DNA from: Rhizomonospora bruguierae
GTDB taxonomy: Bacteria > Actinomycetota > Actinomycetes > Mycobacteriales > Micromonosporaceae
Assembly (NCBI RefSeq): GCF_018397995.1
Contig: NZ_BBQH01000012.1
Span: 14,144 to 78,143, forward strand
DNA length: 64,000 nucleotides
Direction: 5' to 3'
Under the pieces are notes generated by a model. The model ran no database searches and was not told the DNA's origin. It worked only from the letters and a program-made list of their open reading frames with translations. This document shows, one piece after another, positions 26,443 to 35,492 of this stretch (positions are counted from its first letter, which is position 1; each line of letters starts with the position of its first letter). The translations under genes and the position numbers were made by a program.

Positions 26443-26736
26443 ACCGACCCCAAACCACTGTGTACGCCGAGAAAGCGGCTGGCGGCTCTTCGCACCACGC
26501 TGCCGCCCGGTTGGAGCAACGTGGCGGTGAGGGCGTGGGGTGGTCTGACGGCTGCCTTCTGCCGCGAACACCGGTCGAGCGTGATCGTGCGTGGCGTCCG
26601 GAACCGCGCCGATGTGTGCCAGGAGTACCGGTTGGCGGCAATGAACGAAGAACTCGGCATCACGACGCTGTGGCTTCCGGCCCGCCGAGGACTAGCGACG
26701 ATGTCGTCCACAGTGGTGCGAGCTGTTTCAGCTTGA
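26443..26736 (+). pseudogene. 5'-truncated CoaD-like nucleotidyltransferase remnant
   Basis: The plus frame from about 26443 to the TGA at 26734-26736 reads like the C-terminal two thirds of phosphopantetheine adenylyltransferase (CoaD). Visible family features in order are TPRKRLAALRTTLP, WGGLTAAFCREH, SVIVRGVRNRADVCQEYRLA, AAMNEELGITTLWLP and the terminal MSSTVVRAV. The essential N-terminal T/HxGH block (family pattern GSFDPxTxGH) is absent in all frames upstream, where the frame is open only back to a stop at 26317. So the nucleotide-binding start is lost and the gene should be dead. A true coaD must exist elsewhere. It could be a decayed paralogue of the type seen in biosynthetic clusters. 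Confidence 0.65.
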
Positions 26737-26871
26737 AGCTGGCGGCCGCCTTGCTCACGAGACGGTACGCGAGGTGGGACGTCGGGGGCGCCGGATGCCG
26801 ACCAGCAACGCCCATCGAGGCAAGTCAATGACTTGAACTCAGCCGCTCCCCACCACGCCGAGCGGGGGCGA

Positions 26872-27284
<413 letters not shown>

Positions 27285-27314
27285 GTCGTCGTCCAAGACT
27301 ACCGTGTCGTACCG
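27285..27314. promoter_or_regulatory. Divergent promoter region, rnpB and TauE/SafE gene
   Basis: Only 30 bp separate the rnpB 5' end from the permease start. On the minus strand TAGTCT (27300-27295) fits the rnpB -10 box. On the plus strand TACCGT (27299-27304) lies 10 nt before the ATG at 27315. The two -10 boxes overlap, so the promoters must compete, and the permease mRNA would have almost no leader. Confidence 0.5.
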
Positions 27315-28079
27315 ATGGAGATCTCGCAGGCGCTGCTACTGCTCGCCGCCGGCCTGGCGGCGGGCGCGGTGAACGCGGTGGCGGGGGGCGGTTCGCTGGT
27401 GACGTTCCCCACGCTGGTGGCGATCGGGTTGCCGCCCGTGCCGGCCAACGTCAGCAATTCGGTGGCGGTATTCCCGGGGTATGTGGCCTCGGTGTTCGGC
27501 AGCCGGGCCGATCTGGGTGGGCAGGGGCGGCGGCTGCGGATGCTGCTGCCGACCGCGGTGGTGGGTGCGGTGGCGGGGTGTGCGCTGTTGTTGTTGACGC
27601 CGGCGCGGGCGTTCGAGGTCGTTGTGCCTTTTCTGGTACTGGGGGCAGCGGCGCTCCTGGCGTTCCAGGAGCGGCTGCGGGGGCTGGTGGGGCATCCGCG
27701 GGAGATGTCGGCGCGCCGGCAGGCGGTTTCCCTGCACGTGATGGTGGGGCTGGGTTCGGTCTACGGCGGGTACTTCGGTGCGGCGCTGGGCGTCATGCTG
27801 GTGGCGGCGCTGGCGCTGGTCCTGGATGAGCGGCTGGCCGTGGTGAACGCGTTGAAGAACGTCTTCTCGGCGCTGGTGGGCCTGGTGACGCTGCTGGTGT
27901 TCGCGTTGTTCGGCCCGGTCAACTGGGCGGCGGTGGTGGTGTTGACGCCGGCGACGCTGGCCGGCGGGTACGTCGGGGCGCGGGTGGCGCGGGTGTTGCC
28001 GGCGCCGGTGCTGCGGGCGCTGATCGTAGGCTTCGGCACGGTCATCGGTCTCGTCCTGCTGGTCCGCGCCTTCGCCTGA
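27315..28079 (+). CDS. TauE/SafE-family membrane permease
   Basis: A 254-aa integral membrane protein with about eight hydrophobic segments, the usual size of TauE/SafE (DUF81) proteins that export sulfite, sulfoacetate or similar organosulfur anions. The two internal repeats each begin with a Gly-rich turn: AAGAVNAVAGGGSLVTFPTL near the N-terminus and GLGSVYGGYFGAALGVML in the second half. The ATG at 27315 (MEISQALLLL) is used because all upstream in-frame sequence lies inside rnpB. No metabolic partner is adjacent, so the substrate is unknown. It ends 40 bp before a palindromic element. Confidence 0.88.
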   Translation: MEISQALLLLAAGLAAGAVNAVAGGGSLVTFPTLVAIGLPPVPANVSNSVAVFPGYVASVFGSRADLGGQGRRLRMLLPTAVVGAVAGCALLLLTPARAFEVVVPFLVLGAAALLAFQERLRGLVGHPREMSARRQAVSLHVMVGLGSVYGGYFGAALGVMLVAALALVLDERLAVVNALKNVFSALVGLVTLLVFALFGPVNWAAVVVLTPATLAGGYVGARVARVLPAPVLRALIVGFGTVIGLVLLVRAFA

Positions 28080-28118
28080 GCACCCACCTCGCCAACCTTG
28101 CCTGCACTACCGGTGCGA

Positions 28119-28166
28119 AATCTTGGTACGACACGCCGCTTTTCTGGCCAGATCGGTACCAAGACC
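28119..28166. repeat. Dispersed palindromic element, copy B
   Basis: A perfect 9-bp stem pairs TCTTGGTAC (28121-28129) with GTACCAAGA (28156-28164). Shared with copy A at 6083-6133 are ATCTTGGTA, ACACGCCG, TGG, CAGATC and GTACCA in the same order. It again sits between two convergent genes (28079 and 28188). Probably a REP-like element used as a terminator. Confidence 0.7.
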
Positions 28167-28187
28167 TCCCGCCCGCGCCCGCCACGG

Positions 28188-29402
28188 TCAGTAGACCTCG
28201 CCCAGGACCTCCTCGGGCACGGCGGCCGTGTTGGCGTGAGCCGGCGGAAGGGGACGGGCGGCCCGGGTCATGGCGCCGGCCGAGAGCGCGTAGACCAGGA
28301 CGCCCGCGGCCAGGATGCCGAAGCCGACCCAGTACGGCAGGGCGGCGCCGTGTTCGGCGAGCAGGCCGGCGACGACCGGGGCCGGTGCGGCGGCGCCCCA
28401 GCGGACCAGGTTGAACGCGCCGGTGGCGACCCGGCGGTCGGCGGAGCCGAGGATCAGGGCCAGGTCGGTGAGGTTGGCGTTGGCCAGGCCCATGAACAGG
28501 CCGGAGCCGACCAGGACGATCAGCGATTCGACCAGCCCGGTGGAGGTGGCGAACAGGGCCATGCAGGCGAGCAGGCCGACGATGGCGACACCGAGGGTCT
28601 GCACGGCGCCGATGCGGTGGGCGAGGCGGTGGCCGACGCCGAGGATGCCGACAGCGAGGCCGAGGCCCCAGCCGGTGAAGGCCAGGCCGAGCGGGATCAC
28701 GGCGAGCTTCAGGAACAGCGGCGTGTAGCCCAGCACGATGAAGAACACGAAGTTGTACGCGGCGGTGACCACGCAGAGGGCGACGAACGGGCCGCGGCGG
28801 AAGGTGCGGCCGATGTCGGCGAGACGCACGGGGGGCTGGGTCCGGGGCGGCTCGCGCAGTTGGGTGGCGGCGACGGCGAGGGCGACGAGCATGAACACGC
28901 CGCACATGAAGAACGGCAGGCGCCAGGTGACCCGGCCGAGCACGCCGCCGATCAGCGGGCCGACGGCGAAGGCGAGGCCGAGGGCGGTCTCGAACAGGCC
29001 GACCACCCATTCGCGGTCGTTGGCCAGGGCGACCATGACGACCAGGGCGGTGGCGAAGAACAGGGCGTTGCCGAGCCCCCAGACGCCGCGCAGGGCGGCG
29101 AGTTCGACGATGTTCCGGCTGAACGAGGCGACCACCGCGGCGCCGCCGACGGTCGCGACGCCGGCGATGAGCACGGGTTTGAAGCCGAAGCGGCCGGTGG
29201 CCAGCGTCGCCGGGATCATCCCGAGGGCCATGACCGCGATGTACGCGGTGAACAGCAACTCGACCTGCCAGGCGGACAGGCCCATGGCGCTGCCGATGAC
29301 CGGGAGGATGGGGTCGACCACACCGATGCCGGCGATACCGAGGAACGCGGCGAGGGTGGTGGCGTAGATGGCCTTCCGATGGGGTTCCGGGCCCTGCGGC
29401 AC
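28188..29402 (-). CDS. MFS drug-type efflux transporter
   Basis: A 404-aa major facilitator with 12 predicted membrane spans. The N-terminus has GIGVVDPILPVIGSAMGLSA, and the loop 2-3 region reads GMIPATLATGRFGFKPVLIA, the DHA1-like pattern with a weak motif A. PFFMCGVFMLVALA and a central basic loop (REPPRTQPPVRL) separate the two halves. The GTG start at 29402 has GGAGG 5 nt upstream. It diverges from a MarR gene with an inverted repeat between them, the classic arrangement of a MarR-controlled efflux pump. Exported compound unknown. Confidence 0.9.
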   Translation of the reverse strand: MPQGPEPHRKAIYATTLAAFLGIAGIGVVDPILPVIGSAMGLSAWQVELLFTAYIAVMALGMIPATLATGRFGFKPVLIAGVATVGGAAVVASFSRNIVELAALRGVWGLGNALFFATALVVMVALANDREWVVGLFETALGLAFAVGPLIGGVLGRVTWRLPFFMCGVFMLVALAVAATQLREPPRTQPPVRLADIGRTFRRGPFVALCVVTAAYNFVFFIVLGYTPLFLKLAVIPLGLAFTGWGLGLAVGILGVGHRLAHRIGAVQTLGVAIVGLLACMALFATSTGLVESLIVLVGSGLFMGLANANLTDLALILGSADRRVATGAFNLVRWGAAAPAPVVAGLLAEHGAALPYWVGFGILAAGVLVYALSAGAMTRAARPLPPAHANTAAVPEEVLGEVY

Positions 29403-29420
29403 TGCGCCTCCAATAACTGC

Positions 29421-29446
29421 ATCCTACAGATAACTAGCTGTATGAT
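29421..29446. promoter_or_regulatory. Likely MarR operator
   Basis: An inverted repeat ATCCTACAG (29421-29429) / CTGTATGAT (29438-29446), one mismatch and an 8-nt spacer, lies in the AT-richer 88-bp gap between the efflux gene and marR. Position over both promoters suits repression of the pair. Confidence 0.6.
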
Positions 29447-29490
29447 ACAAGCAGTACACTCGGTACCGCCACTGACCCCAGGGAGGCACG

Positions 29491-29952
29491 GTGACCAGGC
29501 AGGATCCGGCGATCGGCGCGATCGAGACCGAGGTCGCCCTGCTGATGCGTCGGGGCGACGCGGCGCGGCGGGTCACGCCCGTGGCGGCGCACCGGGCGCT
29601 CGACCGGGCGGCGTACCTGCTGCTGCGCCGGCTGGAGCAGGGCGGCCCGCAGAACGTCTCGGCACTGGCGGCGGCCCTGCACCTGGACGGGTCCACGGTG
29701 ACCCGGCAGGTGGCGGCGCTGCTGCGCGAGGGGTTGGTGAGCCGCGAGCGAGACCCGCGCGACGGCCGCGGCGCCGTGATCGCGATGACCCCCGCCGGCG
29801 CCTCCCGGCTGAGCGGGGTGCGGGCCGCGCGCGAGCAACTCTACGAGCGCATCCTCACCGGCTGGTCGGCGGAGGAGCGCGAGACCCTGGCCCGGTACCT
29901 GCACCGGCTCAACCACGCCATGGACGAGCACACCCGGGCGCCCGGCCGGTAG
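29491..29952 (+). CDS. MarR-family regulator
   Basis: A 153-aa winged-helix repressor. DNA-binding part: NVSALAAALHLDGSTVTRQV, then the wing SRERDPRDGRGAVIAMTPAG, which is the diagnostic DxR segment. Flanking helices form the dimer interface. The GTG at 29491 has GGGAGG 4-5 nt upstream. It faces the MFS efflux gene across a shared operator, so the likely role is ligand-relieved repression of that pump and of itself. It ends before a strong terminator shared with mctP. Confidence 0.9.
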   Translation: MTRQDPAIGAIETEVALLMRRGDAARRVTPVAAHRALDRAAYLLLRRLEQGGPQNVSALAAALHLDGSTVTRQVAALLREGLVSRERDPRDGRGAVIAMTPAGASRLSGVRAAREQLYERILTGWSAEERETLARYLHRLNHAMDEHTRAPGR

Positions 29953-29966
29953 CGGCGGCTCGGCGG

Positions 29967-30012
29967 GCGTACGGGCCCCGGCCCACGGGGGCAGAAACCG
30001 GAGCCCGTACGC
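29967..30012. terminator. Bidirectional terminator between marR and mctP
   Basis: A 10-bp perfect stem (GCGTACGGGC 29967-29976 with 30003-30012) extended by four more pairs after one mismatch. It fills the 79-bp gap between two convergent stops. Confidence 0.75.
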
Positions 30013-30031
30013 GACTGCGCGGCGGTGGCGC

Positions 30032-31708
30032 CTACACCTTCGGTGCGGGCTGCGTGTCGTCCGCCGGCGCCTCCTCCTCGGGAGCCGGGCCCGCCTGGGC
30101 CGGCACCCGGGCGTCCCCCTCGTCGGCGAAGTAGTCGTCCGGCCGCGTGCCGTCCGGGCCGTCCGGCACGTTGCCCGCCCGCAGGGCGAGCGTGACGAGG
30201 GCGGCCACGACGAGGTTCACCAGGACGGCGACGAAGCCCACGTACACCGTCGCCTGGGTGTCGAAGCCGAACTTGGCCAGCGGGAACGCGGACCCGCCGA
30301 AGTGGGCCCGCTTCGTGGCCGCGTTCGGGATCACGTAGAGCATCCACATACCCAGGCCCATACCGGCCACCCAGCCGGTCACCAGGGCACCCCGGTGGAA
30401 CCACCGGGTGTAGAGGCCCAGCGCGACCGCTGGCAGCGTCTGCAGGATGATCACGCCGCCGATGAGCTGGAGATCGATGGAGAACTGCGGGTCCAGGAAC
30501 ACGATGCAGGCGACCGCGCCGACCTTGACCACCAGCGAGGCGATCTTCGAGACGTTCGCCTCCTGCGCCGGGCTGGCGTCCCGCCTCAGGTACTCCTTGT
30601 AGATGTTGCGGGTGAACAGGTTGGCCGCCGCGATCGACATGATCGCCGCGGGGACCAGCGCACCGATGCCCACCGCCGCGAACGCGATCCCGGCGAACCA
30701 GCTCGGGAACTGCGAGTCGAACAGCAGCGGTACCACGGTGTTGCTGTCGACCGAGCCGGCCTTGGTCCCCGGCAGCGGCTTCACGCCGGCCGCGATCGCC
30801 GCGTACCCGAGCAGCGCGATCAGCCCGAGCAGCAGGCTGTACGCCGGCAGCGCCGACATGTTCCGCTTGATCACGCCGCGGTTCCTGCTGGCCAGCACGC
30901 CGGTGAGGCTGTGCGGGTAGAGGAACAGCGCGAGCGCCGAGCCGAACGCCAGCGTGATGTACTGCCACTGGTTGTTGCCGTTGAGCAGGATGCCGTCCCC
31001 GGGCGCCGGGGTCGCCTTGAACTTGGCGTCCGCCGCGTCGAAGATCGCGCCCCAGCCGCCCAGCTTGTACGGCAGGTAGAAGATCGCCACCAGGATCACG
31101 ACGTAGATCAGCGTGTCCTTGACGAACGCGATCAGCGCCGGGGCGCGCAGCCCGGACTGGTACGTGTAGGCGGCGAGGATCGCGAAGGCCACGATGATCG
31201 GCAGGTGCCGGGCGATCGCGGACTCACCGGTCACGCCCATCGTCTTGAGCACGGCCTCGATGCCGACCAGTTGCAGCGCGATGTACGGCATGGTGGCGAC
31301 GATGCCGGTGATCGCGATGATCAGCGCCAGGGTCGGCGAGCCGAACCGGGCCCGGACGAAGTCCGCCGGGGTCACGAAGCTGTGCCGGTGCGAGACCGAC
31401 CACAGCCGGACCAGCACCAGGAACACCAGCGGGTAAATGATGATCGTGTACGGGACGGCGAAGAAGCCCGCCGCGCCGGCGCCGAACAGCAGCGCCGGCA
31501 CCGCCACGAAGGTGTACGCGGTGTAGAGGTCGCCGCCGATCAGGAACCAGGTGATCCAGCCGCCGAAACTGCGCCCGCCCAGGCCCCACTCGTCGAGGTG
31601 GAGCATGTTGTCCGGGCGGCGCCACCGGGCGGCGACGAAGCCGACGCCGCTGACCGCGAGGAACAGCACCGTGAAGATGATGATCTCGGTGAGGTGGTCC
31701 TGCCACAC
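30032..31708 (-). CDS. mctP: Sodium/monocarboxylate symporter (MctP-like, SSS family)
   Basis: A 558-aa sodium:solute symporter with about 13 membrane spans. Family features include the N-terminal YDEWGLGGRSFGG-like stretch (here LDEWGLGGRSFGGWITWFLI), ITGIVATMPYIALQLVGIEA, and FAAVGIGALVPAAIMSIAAA, which carries the sodium-site serine region. The cytoplasmic tail is acidic and Pro-rich. It resembles MctP/ActP transporters for lactate, pyruvate, acetate or propionate. GTG start at 31708, 7 nt after the stop of the small DUF3311 gene, so they form a two-gene operon. This pairing (DUF3311 plus symporter) is common in actinobacteria. Confidence 0.88.
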   Translation of the reverse strand: MWQDHLTEIIIFTVLFLAVSGVGFVAARWRRPDNMLHLDEWGLGGRSFGGWITWFLIGGDLYTAYTFVAVPALLFGAGAAGFFAVPYTIIIYPLVFLVLVRLWSVSHRHSFVTPADFVRARFGSPTLALIIAITGIVATMPYIALQLVGIEAVLKTMGVTGESAIARHLPIIVAFAILAAYTYQSGLRAPALIAFVKDTLIYVVILVAIFYLPYKLGGWGAIFDAADAKFKATPAPGDGILLNGNNQWQYITLAFGSALALFLYPHSLTGVLASRNRGVIKRNMSALPAYSLLLGLIALLGYAAIAAGVKPLPGTKAGSVDSNTVVPLLFDSQFPSWFAGIAFAAVGIGALVPAAIMSIAAANLFTRNIYKEYLRRDASPAQEANVSKIASLVVKVGAVACIVFLDPQFSIDLQLIGGVIILQTLPAVALGLYTRWFHRGALVTGWVAGMGLGMWMLYVIPNAATKRAHFGGSAFPLAKFGFDTQATVYVGFVAVLVNLVVAALVTLALRAGNVPDGPDGTRPDDYFADEGDARVPAQAGPAPEEEAPADDTQPAPKV

Positions 31709-31715
31709 GGTCGCC

Positions 31716-31964
31716 TCACCCCTTCCGCTTGGTCATCCGGTAGACCAGCGTGGTGGTCCCCACGCCGAGGACGATGAACGCGAGTTGCAGCCAGTAGAAC
31801 CCCGGGAAGCCCAGCAGGCGCGGGGTGTCGAAGTTGAACAGTGGCGTGATCAGCGGGACGAGGATCGGCACGAACAGCAGCCAGTTCCACGGGCTGTGGT
31901 CCCTGGCGCGGGCCCGCCGGGTGGCCGCCGCGGGTGGCGCCGCGGCGGGATCCAGGTCACTCAT
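31716..31964 (-). CDS. DUF3311 small membrane protein
   Basis: An 82-aa protein with a Pro/Ala/Arg-rich cytosolic head and two hydrophobic spans (WLLFVPILVPLITPLFN and FYWLQLAFIVLGVGTTTLVY), as in DUF3311 partners of sodium/solute symporters. The ATG at 31964 has AGGAGG 5 nt upstream, which rules out longer starts. It precedes mctP by 7 nt and is probably an accessory subunit, analogous to small partners of ActP. Upstream (31980-32040) an inverted-repeat-like pair TGTGGAT / ATCCACGG may be regulatory. Confidence 0.85.
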   Translation of the reverse strand: MSDLDPAAAPPAAATRRARARDHSPWNWLLFVPILVPLITPLFNFDTPRLLGFPGFYWLQLAFIVLGVGTTTLVYRMTKRKG

Positions 31965-32135
31965 CGGACCTCCTGGACGGTAGGAAGTGATCACTGTGGA
32001 TCTCGGTGACGGCCGGACGATATCCACGGTGTGACCTGGACCACGCCGCGCAGGAGGCGCGCTGCGCCGAGCGGCGCCCCGCCTGCGCCAAGCGGTCGCC
32101 GTGCTTCCCAGTAGCTGCTTCCCAGCCGGTGCTTG

Positions 32136-33254
32136 CTAGCCGGCGCCCAGTTCCGGAAGGTGCGCGGTGTCGTTGACGGTGCGCACCGCGACGTTGCCGT
32201 CGGGCCAGGAGTCCACGACCGAGACACCGGCCGCGTCCAGGTAAAGGCGGTGAAGGAAGGCGTCGCCGGCGGCGAGGGCGTCGCGCAGCAGCAGCTTGAT
32301 CGGCGAGACGTGCGAGACGACCACGACGCTGCCGCCGGGGTGGGCGGCGCGGATGCGGGCCGCCGCGGCGCGGACGCGCTCCGCCACCGCCTGGAACGAC
32401 TCGCCACCCGGCGGCGCCGCGGCCGTGGACCGCAGCCAGGCCTCCTGCTCCCCCGGCCAGCGCTCGCGGGCCTCGGCGAAGGTCAGCCCCTCCCACTCGC
32501 CGAAATCGCACTCGATCAGATCCGGGTCGGTGGTGACCTCGGCATCCCCGGCGATCGCGCCAGCGGTCTGAAGGCACCGGGACAGCGGCGAACTGACCAC
32601 CGCCGTGATCGAGGGCAGCAGCGCCCGGACCCGCCGCGCGGCGGCCCGCGCCTGCACCCGCCCCGCCGCGGAGAGCGGGACGTCGCCGCGGCCGGAGTAC
32701 CGCCGCCGCTCGGTCATGGCGGTCTTGCCGTGCCGGACCAGCACCAGGCGGGTCGGCGGCGTGTCCGGCGGCTCCCACGACGGTGCCGCCGCGGTGGCGC
32801 CCAAGGTGGACGGTGGCGCGGCGTCGACCAGTTCCTGCCGCGCGGGCTTGCCGGCGGCGGCGTCCATGGCGGCGTTCGCCAGCGCGTCGGCCGCCCGGTT
32901 CCGCTCGCGCGGCACCCACTCCAGGCGCACCGACTCGAACCCGGCCAGCAGCGTGGCCGCCTCGGCGGCGAGCGGGCGCAGCCCGGCGTTCTTGATCTGC
33001 CACCGGCCGGCCATCTGCTCGATGACCAGTTTGGCGTCCATCCGGACGGTGACGTCCCGGGCGCCGAGTTCGGCGGCGGCGCGCAGGCCGGCGATCAGAC
33101 CCGAGTACTCGGCCACGTTGTTGGTGGTGACCCCGAGCGCCTCGGCCCGCTCCAGCAGCACCTCCTCGGTGCCGGCGTCGCGCACCAGGGCCCCGTACCC
33201 GGCCGGACCCGGGTTGCCCCGGGACCCGCCGTCCGCCTCGACGATGACCCGCAC
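32136..33254 (-). CDS. Bifunctional RNase H / acid (histidine) phosphatase
   Basis: A 372-aa fusion. Residues 1-135 form RNase HI: the acidic residue Asp8 in VEADGGSRGNPGPAGYG, then a Glu in TNNVAEYSGLIAGL and an Asp in RNRAADALAN. After an Ala/Pro linker comes a histidine phosphatase with RHG at 174-176 (LVLVRHGKTA), the second conserved block SSPLSRCLQTA and VVVSHVSPIK with the second catalytic His. This is the actinobacterial Rv2228c-type enzyme, where the phosphatase half acts on alpha-ribazole phosphate (CobC activity). The GTG at 33254 is chosen because it begins the RNase H strand. It follows the zinc-ribbon gene by 17 nt (same operon). Confidence 0.93.
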   Translation of the reverse strand: MRVIVEADGGSRGNPGPAGYGALVRDAGTEEVLLERAEALGVTTNNVAEYSGLIAGLRAAAELGARDVTVRMDAKLVIEQMAGRWQIKNAGLRPLAAEAATLLAGFESVRLEWVPRERNRAADALANAAMDAAAGKPARQELVDAAPPSTLGATAAAPSWEPPDTPPTRLVLVRHGKTAMTERRRYSGRGDVPLSAAGRVQARAAARRVRALLPSITAVVSSPLSRCLQTAGAIAGDAEVTTDPDLIECDFGEWEGLTFAEARERWPGEQEAWLRSTAAAPPGGESFQAVAERVRAAAARIRAAHPGGSVVVVSHVSPIKLLLRDALAAGDAFLHRLYLDAAGVSVVDSWPDGNVAVRTVNDTAHLPELGAG

Positions 33255-33271
33255 CGAGCCCACCCCTTCCG

Positions 33272-34012
33272 CTAGAGGCCGCTCTCCGCGGTGCGGACCA
33301 TGATCCGGCCACACTCCTCGCAGCGGACCACCTCGTCCGGGTCGGCGGCCCGGACCCGGCCGCGCTCGCTGCCGGCCAGCTCCAGCCGGCAGCCACCGCA
33401 CCGGCCGGCGCGCAGCAGCGCCGCACCGATGCCGCCCGACGACTCCCGGAGCCGGTTGTACAGGGCCAGCAGGTCGGCCGGGATCTGGGCGGTGAGCGGA
33501 CCGCGGGCCGCGGAGCGGAACTCCTCGTCCTTCGCGATCCCGGCGAGCGCCTCGTCGCGCCGGCTCGCCGCGCCGGCCCTGGCCTCCCGCGCCTCGGCCA
33601 GCCGGCCCGCGACGCCGTCCAGCACCCCCTGCGCCTGCTCGCGCTGCTCCATCAGCTCCAACTCGGCGTCCTCCAGGTCGGACTGGCGCCGGTTCAGCGA
33701 GACCAGTTCGTGCTGGAGCGCCTCCAGCTCCCGGGCCGGCCCGGTGCCCATCGTGAGCCGGGCCTGGTCCTTGTCCTTGCGGGCGCGCACCTGATCGACG
33801 TCCTTCTCCAGCCGGGCGATGTCCCGGTCCAGGTCGTCGACCGCCACCTGTGCCCGGACCCGCTCGTCCTCCAGGCCGGCCAGCCGGGCGTCCAGCGACT
33901 GGAGCTCGGCGTGCTCCGGCAGGGTCCGGCGCCGGTGCGCGAGCTGGGCCAGCGCGGTATCGATCCCCTGCAGGTCGAGCAGGCGGAGTTGGGCTTCCGG
34001 GTCGGCCTTCAC
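33272..34012 (-). CDS. Coiled-coil zinc-ribbon protein (DUF164-like)
   Basis: A 246-aa protein. Residues 5-170 form a long coiled coil (for example ELEALQHELVSLNRRQSDLE). The C-terminus is a C4 zinc ribbon: CGGC then, 20-odd residues later, CEEC (VVRCEECGRIMVR). Family members are widespread in actinobacteria between Nif3-like and RNase H genes, exactly as here, and are thought to bind nucleic acid or act as chaperone-like factors; no activity is proven. The GTG start overlaps the nif3-like stop by 4 nt (GTGA), so translation is coupled. Confidence 0.9.
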   Translation of the reverse strand: MKADPEAQLRLLDLQGIDTALAQLAHRRRTLPEHAELQSLDARLAGLEDERVRAQVAVDDLDRDIARLEKDVDQVRARKDKDQARLTMGTGPARELEALQHELVSLNRRQSDLEDAELELMEQREQAQGVLDGVAGRLAEAREARAGAASRRDEALAGIAKDEEFRSAARGPLTAQIPADLLALYNRLRESSGGIGAALLRAGRCGGCRLELAGSERGRVRAADPDEVVRCEECGRIMVRTAESGL

Positions 34013-34893
34013 GGCTGGTGCTCCTTCAGGGGGGACGGCACGGGTGGGGACGGGGCGTGCAGGGTCCACGGGTCGGTGTCCAGGTCGCTGACGGTGACCT
34101 CGACCGGGAACCGCCCGGCGAGCCAGGCGGCCAGCTCGTCGAGCCAGGGGCGCTCGGTTGCCCAGTGCGCCGCGTCCAGCAGCGCCGGCCCCCCGGCGGC
34201 CAGATGCTCGCCGGCCGGGTGGTGGCGCAGGTCGGCGGTGAGGTACGCGTCCGCTCCGGCGGCGGTCGCGTCGGCCAGGAAACTGTCGCCCGAGCCGCCG
34301 CAGACCGCGACCGTCCGAATCAACCGGTCCGGGTCGCCCGCGGCGCGCACCCCCCACGCGGTCGGCGGCAGCCGGTTCGCCGCCAGCTCGGCCAGCTCCG
34401 CCAGGCGCAGCGGGGCGGGCAGCTCGCCGACCCGGCCGGCGCCCCGGCCCTCCCCCGCGGCCGGCGAGCCGGGCGCCGCCGGGCGCAGCGGGCGCGGGTC
34501 GCGCAGGTCGAGCCGGGCGGCGAGGGCGTCGGAGACGCCCGGGCTGGCCACGTCCGCATTGGTGTGCGCCACGTACAGGGCCGTGTCCGCCTTGATCAGG
34601 TCGTGCACGATCCGGCCCTTGTAGGTCGTGGGGGCCACCGAGGACACCCCGCGCAGCAGCAGCGGGTGGTGGGCCACGATCAAATCCGCGCCCCGCCGGC
34701 GCGCCTCGGCCACCGTCTCGGGCACGCAGTCCACGACGCACAGCACCCGGCGCACCGGCTGGCCGGGTTCGCCCAGCACCGGGCCGACCCGGTCCCACTG
34801 CTCGGCCCAGGCCGGCGGGTACCGCTCGTCCAGCGCCGCCACCAGATCGGCGACCGTGGGCGGGTCGGCGGCGGGCGGCGCTGTGTAGGTCAC
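34009..34893 (-). CDS. Nif3-like dinuclear metal centre protein (DUF34)
   Basis: A 294-aa Nif3/YbgI family protein with an inserted domain of about 60 residues. Metal ligands are visible in LIVAHHPLLLRG (His-His), in VAHTNADVA and near the end in DAAHWATERPWLDEL. Hexameric toroids with two metals are known for the family, and GTP cyclohydrolase-like or conserved metal-chelating functions have been proposed. The GTG at 34893 is set by a TAGCCT -10 box 7 nt upstream (leaderless). It heads the operon nif3 - zinc ribbon - RNase H/phosphatase. Confidence 0.9.
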   Translation of the reverse strand: MTYTAPPAADPPTVADLVAALDERYPPAWAEQWDRVGPVLGEPGQPVRRVLCVVDCVPETVAEARRRGADLIVAHHPLLLRGVSSVAPTTYKGRIVHDLIKADTALYVAHTNADVASPGVSDALAARLDLRDPRPLRPAAPGSPAAGEGRGAGRVGELPAPLRLAELAELAANRLPPTAWGVRAAGDPDRLIRTVAVCGGSGDSFLADATAAGADAYLTADLRHHPAGEHLAAGGPALLDAAHWATERPWLDELAAWLAGRFPVEVTVSDLDTDPWTLHAPSPPVPSPLKEHQP

Positions 34894-34915
34894 GGCCGCG
34901 AGGCTACCAGCGCGA

Positions 34916-35479
34916 TCAGTGCTCGACGGTAAGCCGTGCGTACAGCGCCCGCAGGGGTAGCTCCCACGGGAACTCGTCCAGGTGCCGGTCGGACGAGCCG
35001 GGCGGGTGCAGGGTCAGCACGTCCTCCCCGTACAGCATGGTCACGCCCCAGCCGCGCAGCCGCTCGACGGCCTCGCCGAACGCCGGGTGCCGGGCCATCG
35101 CCGCGTTCGTGTACGGCACCGCCACCATCGGCAGGCCGAGGCCCACGCCCTCCACCAGCAGGCCCAGGGCCAGCGTGTCGGCGATGCCGGCGGCCCACTT
35201 GGTGACCGTGTTGACGGTGGCCGGCGCGCAGATGACCGCGTCCGGCGCGGGCAGGACGTCCGGTTCCCCCGGGTTCTTGAAGAAGCTGCGCACCGGGTGG
35301 CCGGTCTGCGCCGCGATCGCGGGCACGTCGAGGAACTTGCGCCCGTCCGGGCTGGAGACCACGCAGACCTGCCAGCCGTCCCGGCGCGCGAACGAGACGA
35401 GCCGGCCGACGTTGCTGGCCACGGCGGCGCCGCACACGACGAGATACAGCACCCGGTTCCGGCCGGGGACGCCGATCAC
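34916..35479 (-). CDS. Flavoprotein (Dfp/CoaC-like fold)
   Basis: A 187-aa HFCD-type flavoprotein domain. Marks are LYLVVCGAAVASNVGRLV (FMN-binding Gly/Ser loop), VICAPATVNTVTKWAAGIAD and GLPMVAVPYTNAAMARHP; the APATxNT segment is the family signature. The catalytic His of decarboxylases is not obvious in its usual place. The GTG at 35479 has GGGGGTG six nt before it and lies 14 nt past the regulator's stop; an earlier GTG (35500) would overlap the stop. Pairing of an XRE/TPR regulator with this flavoprotein is recurrent in Streptomyces and relatives; the substrate is unknown. Confidence 0.85.
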   Translation of the reverse strand: MIGVPGRNRVLYLVVCGAAVASNVGRLVSFARRDGWQVCVVSSPDGRKFLDVPAIAAQTGHPVRSFFKNPGEPDVLPAPDAVICAPATVNTVTKWAAGIADTLALGLLVEGVGLGLPMVAVPYTNAAMARHPAFGEAVERLRGWGVTMLYGEDVLTLHPPGSSDRHLDEFPWELPLRALYARLTVEH

Positions 35480-35492
35480 GCGGCACCCCCGG

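Noticed and set aside
31980-32040. TGTGGAT / ATCCACGG inverted pair upstream of the DUF3311-mctP operon
   Set aside because: The arms are short and more than 20 nt apart, so chance is likely; kept only as a remark.
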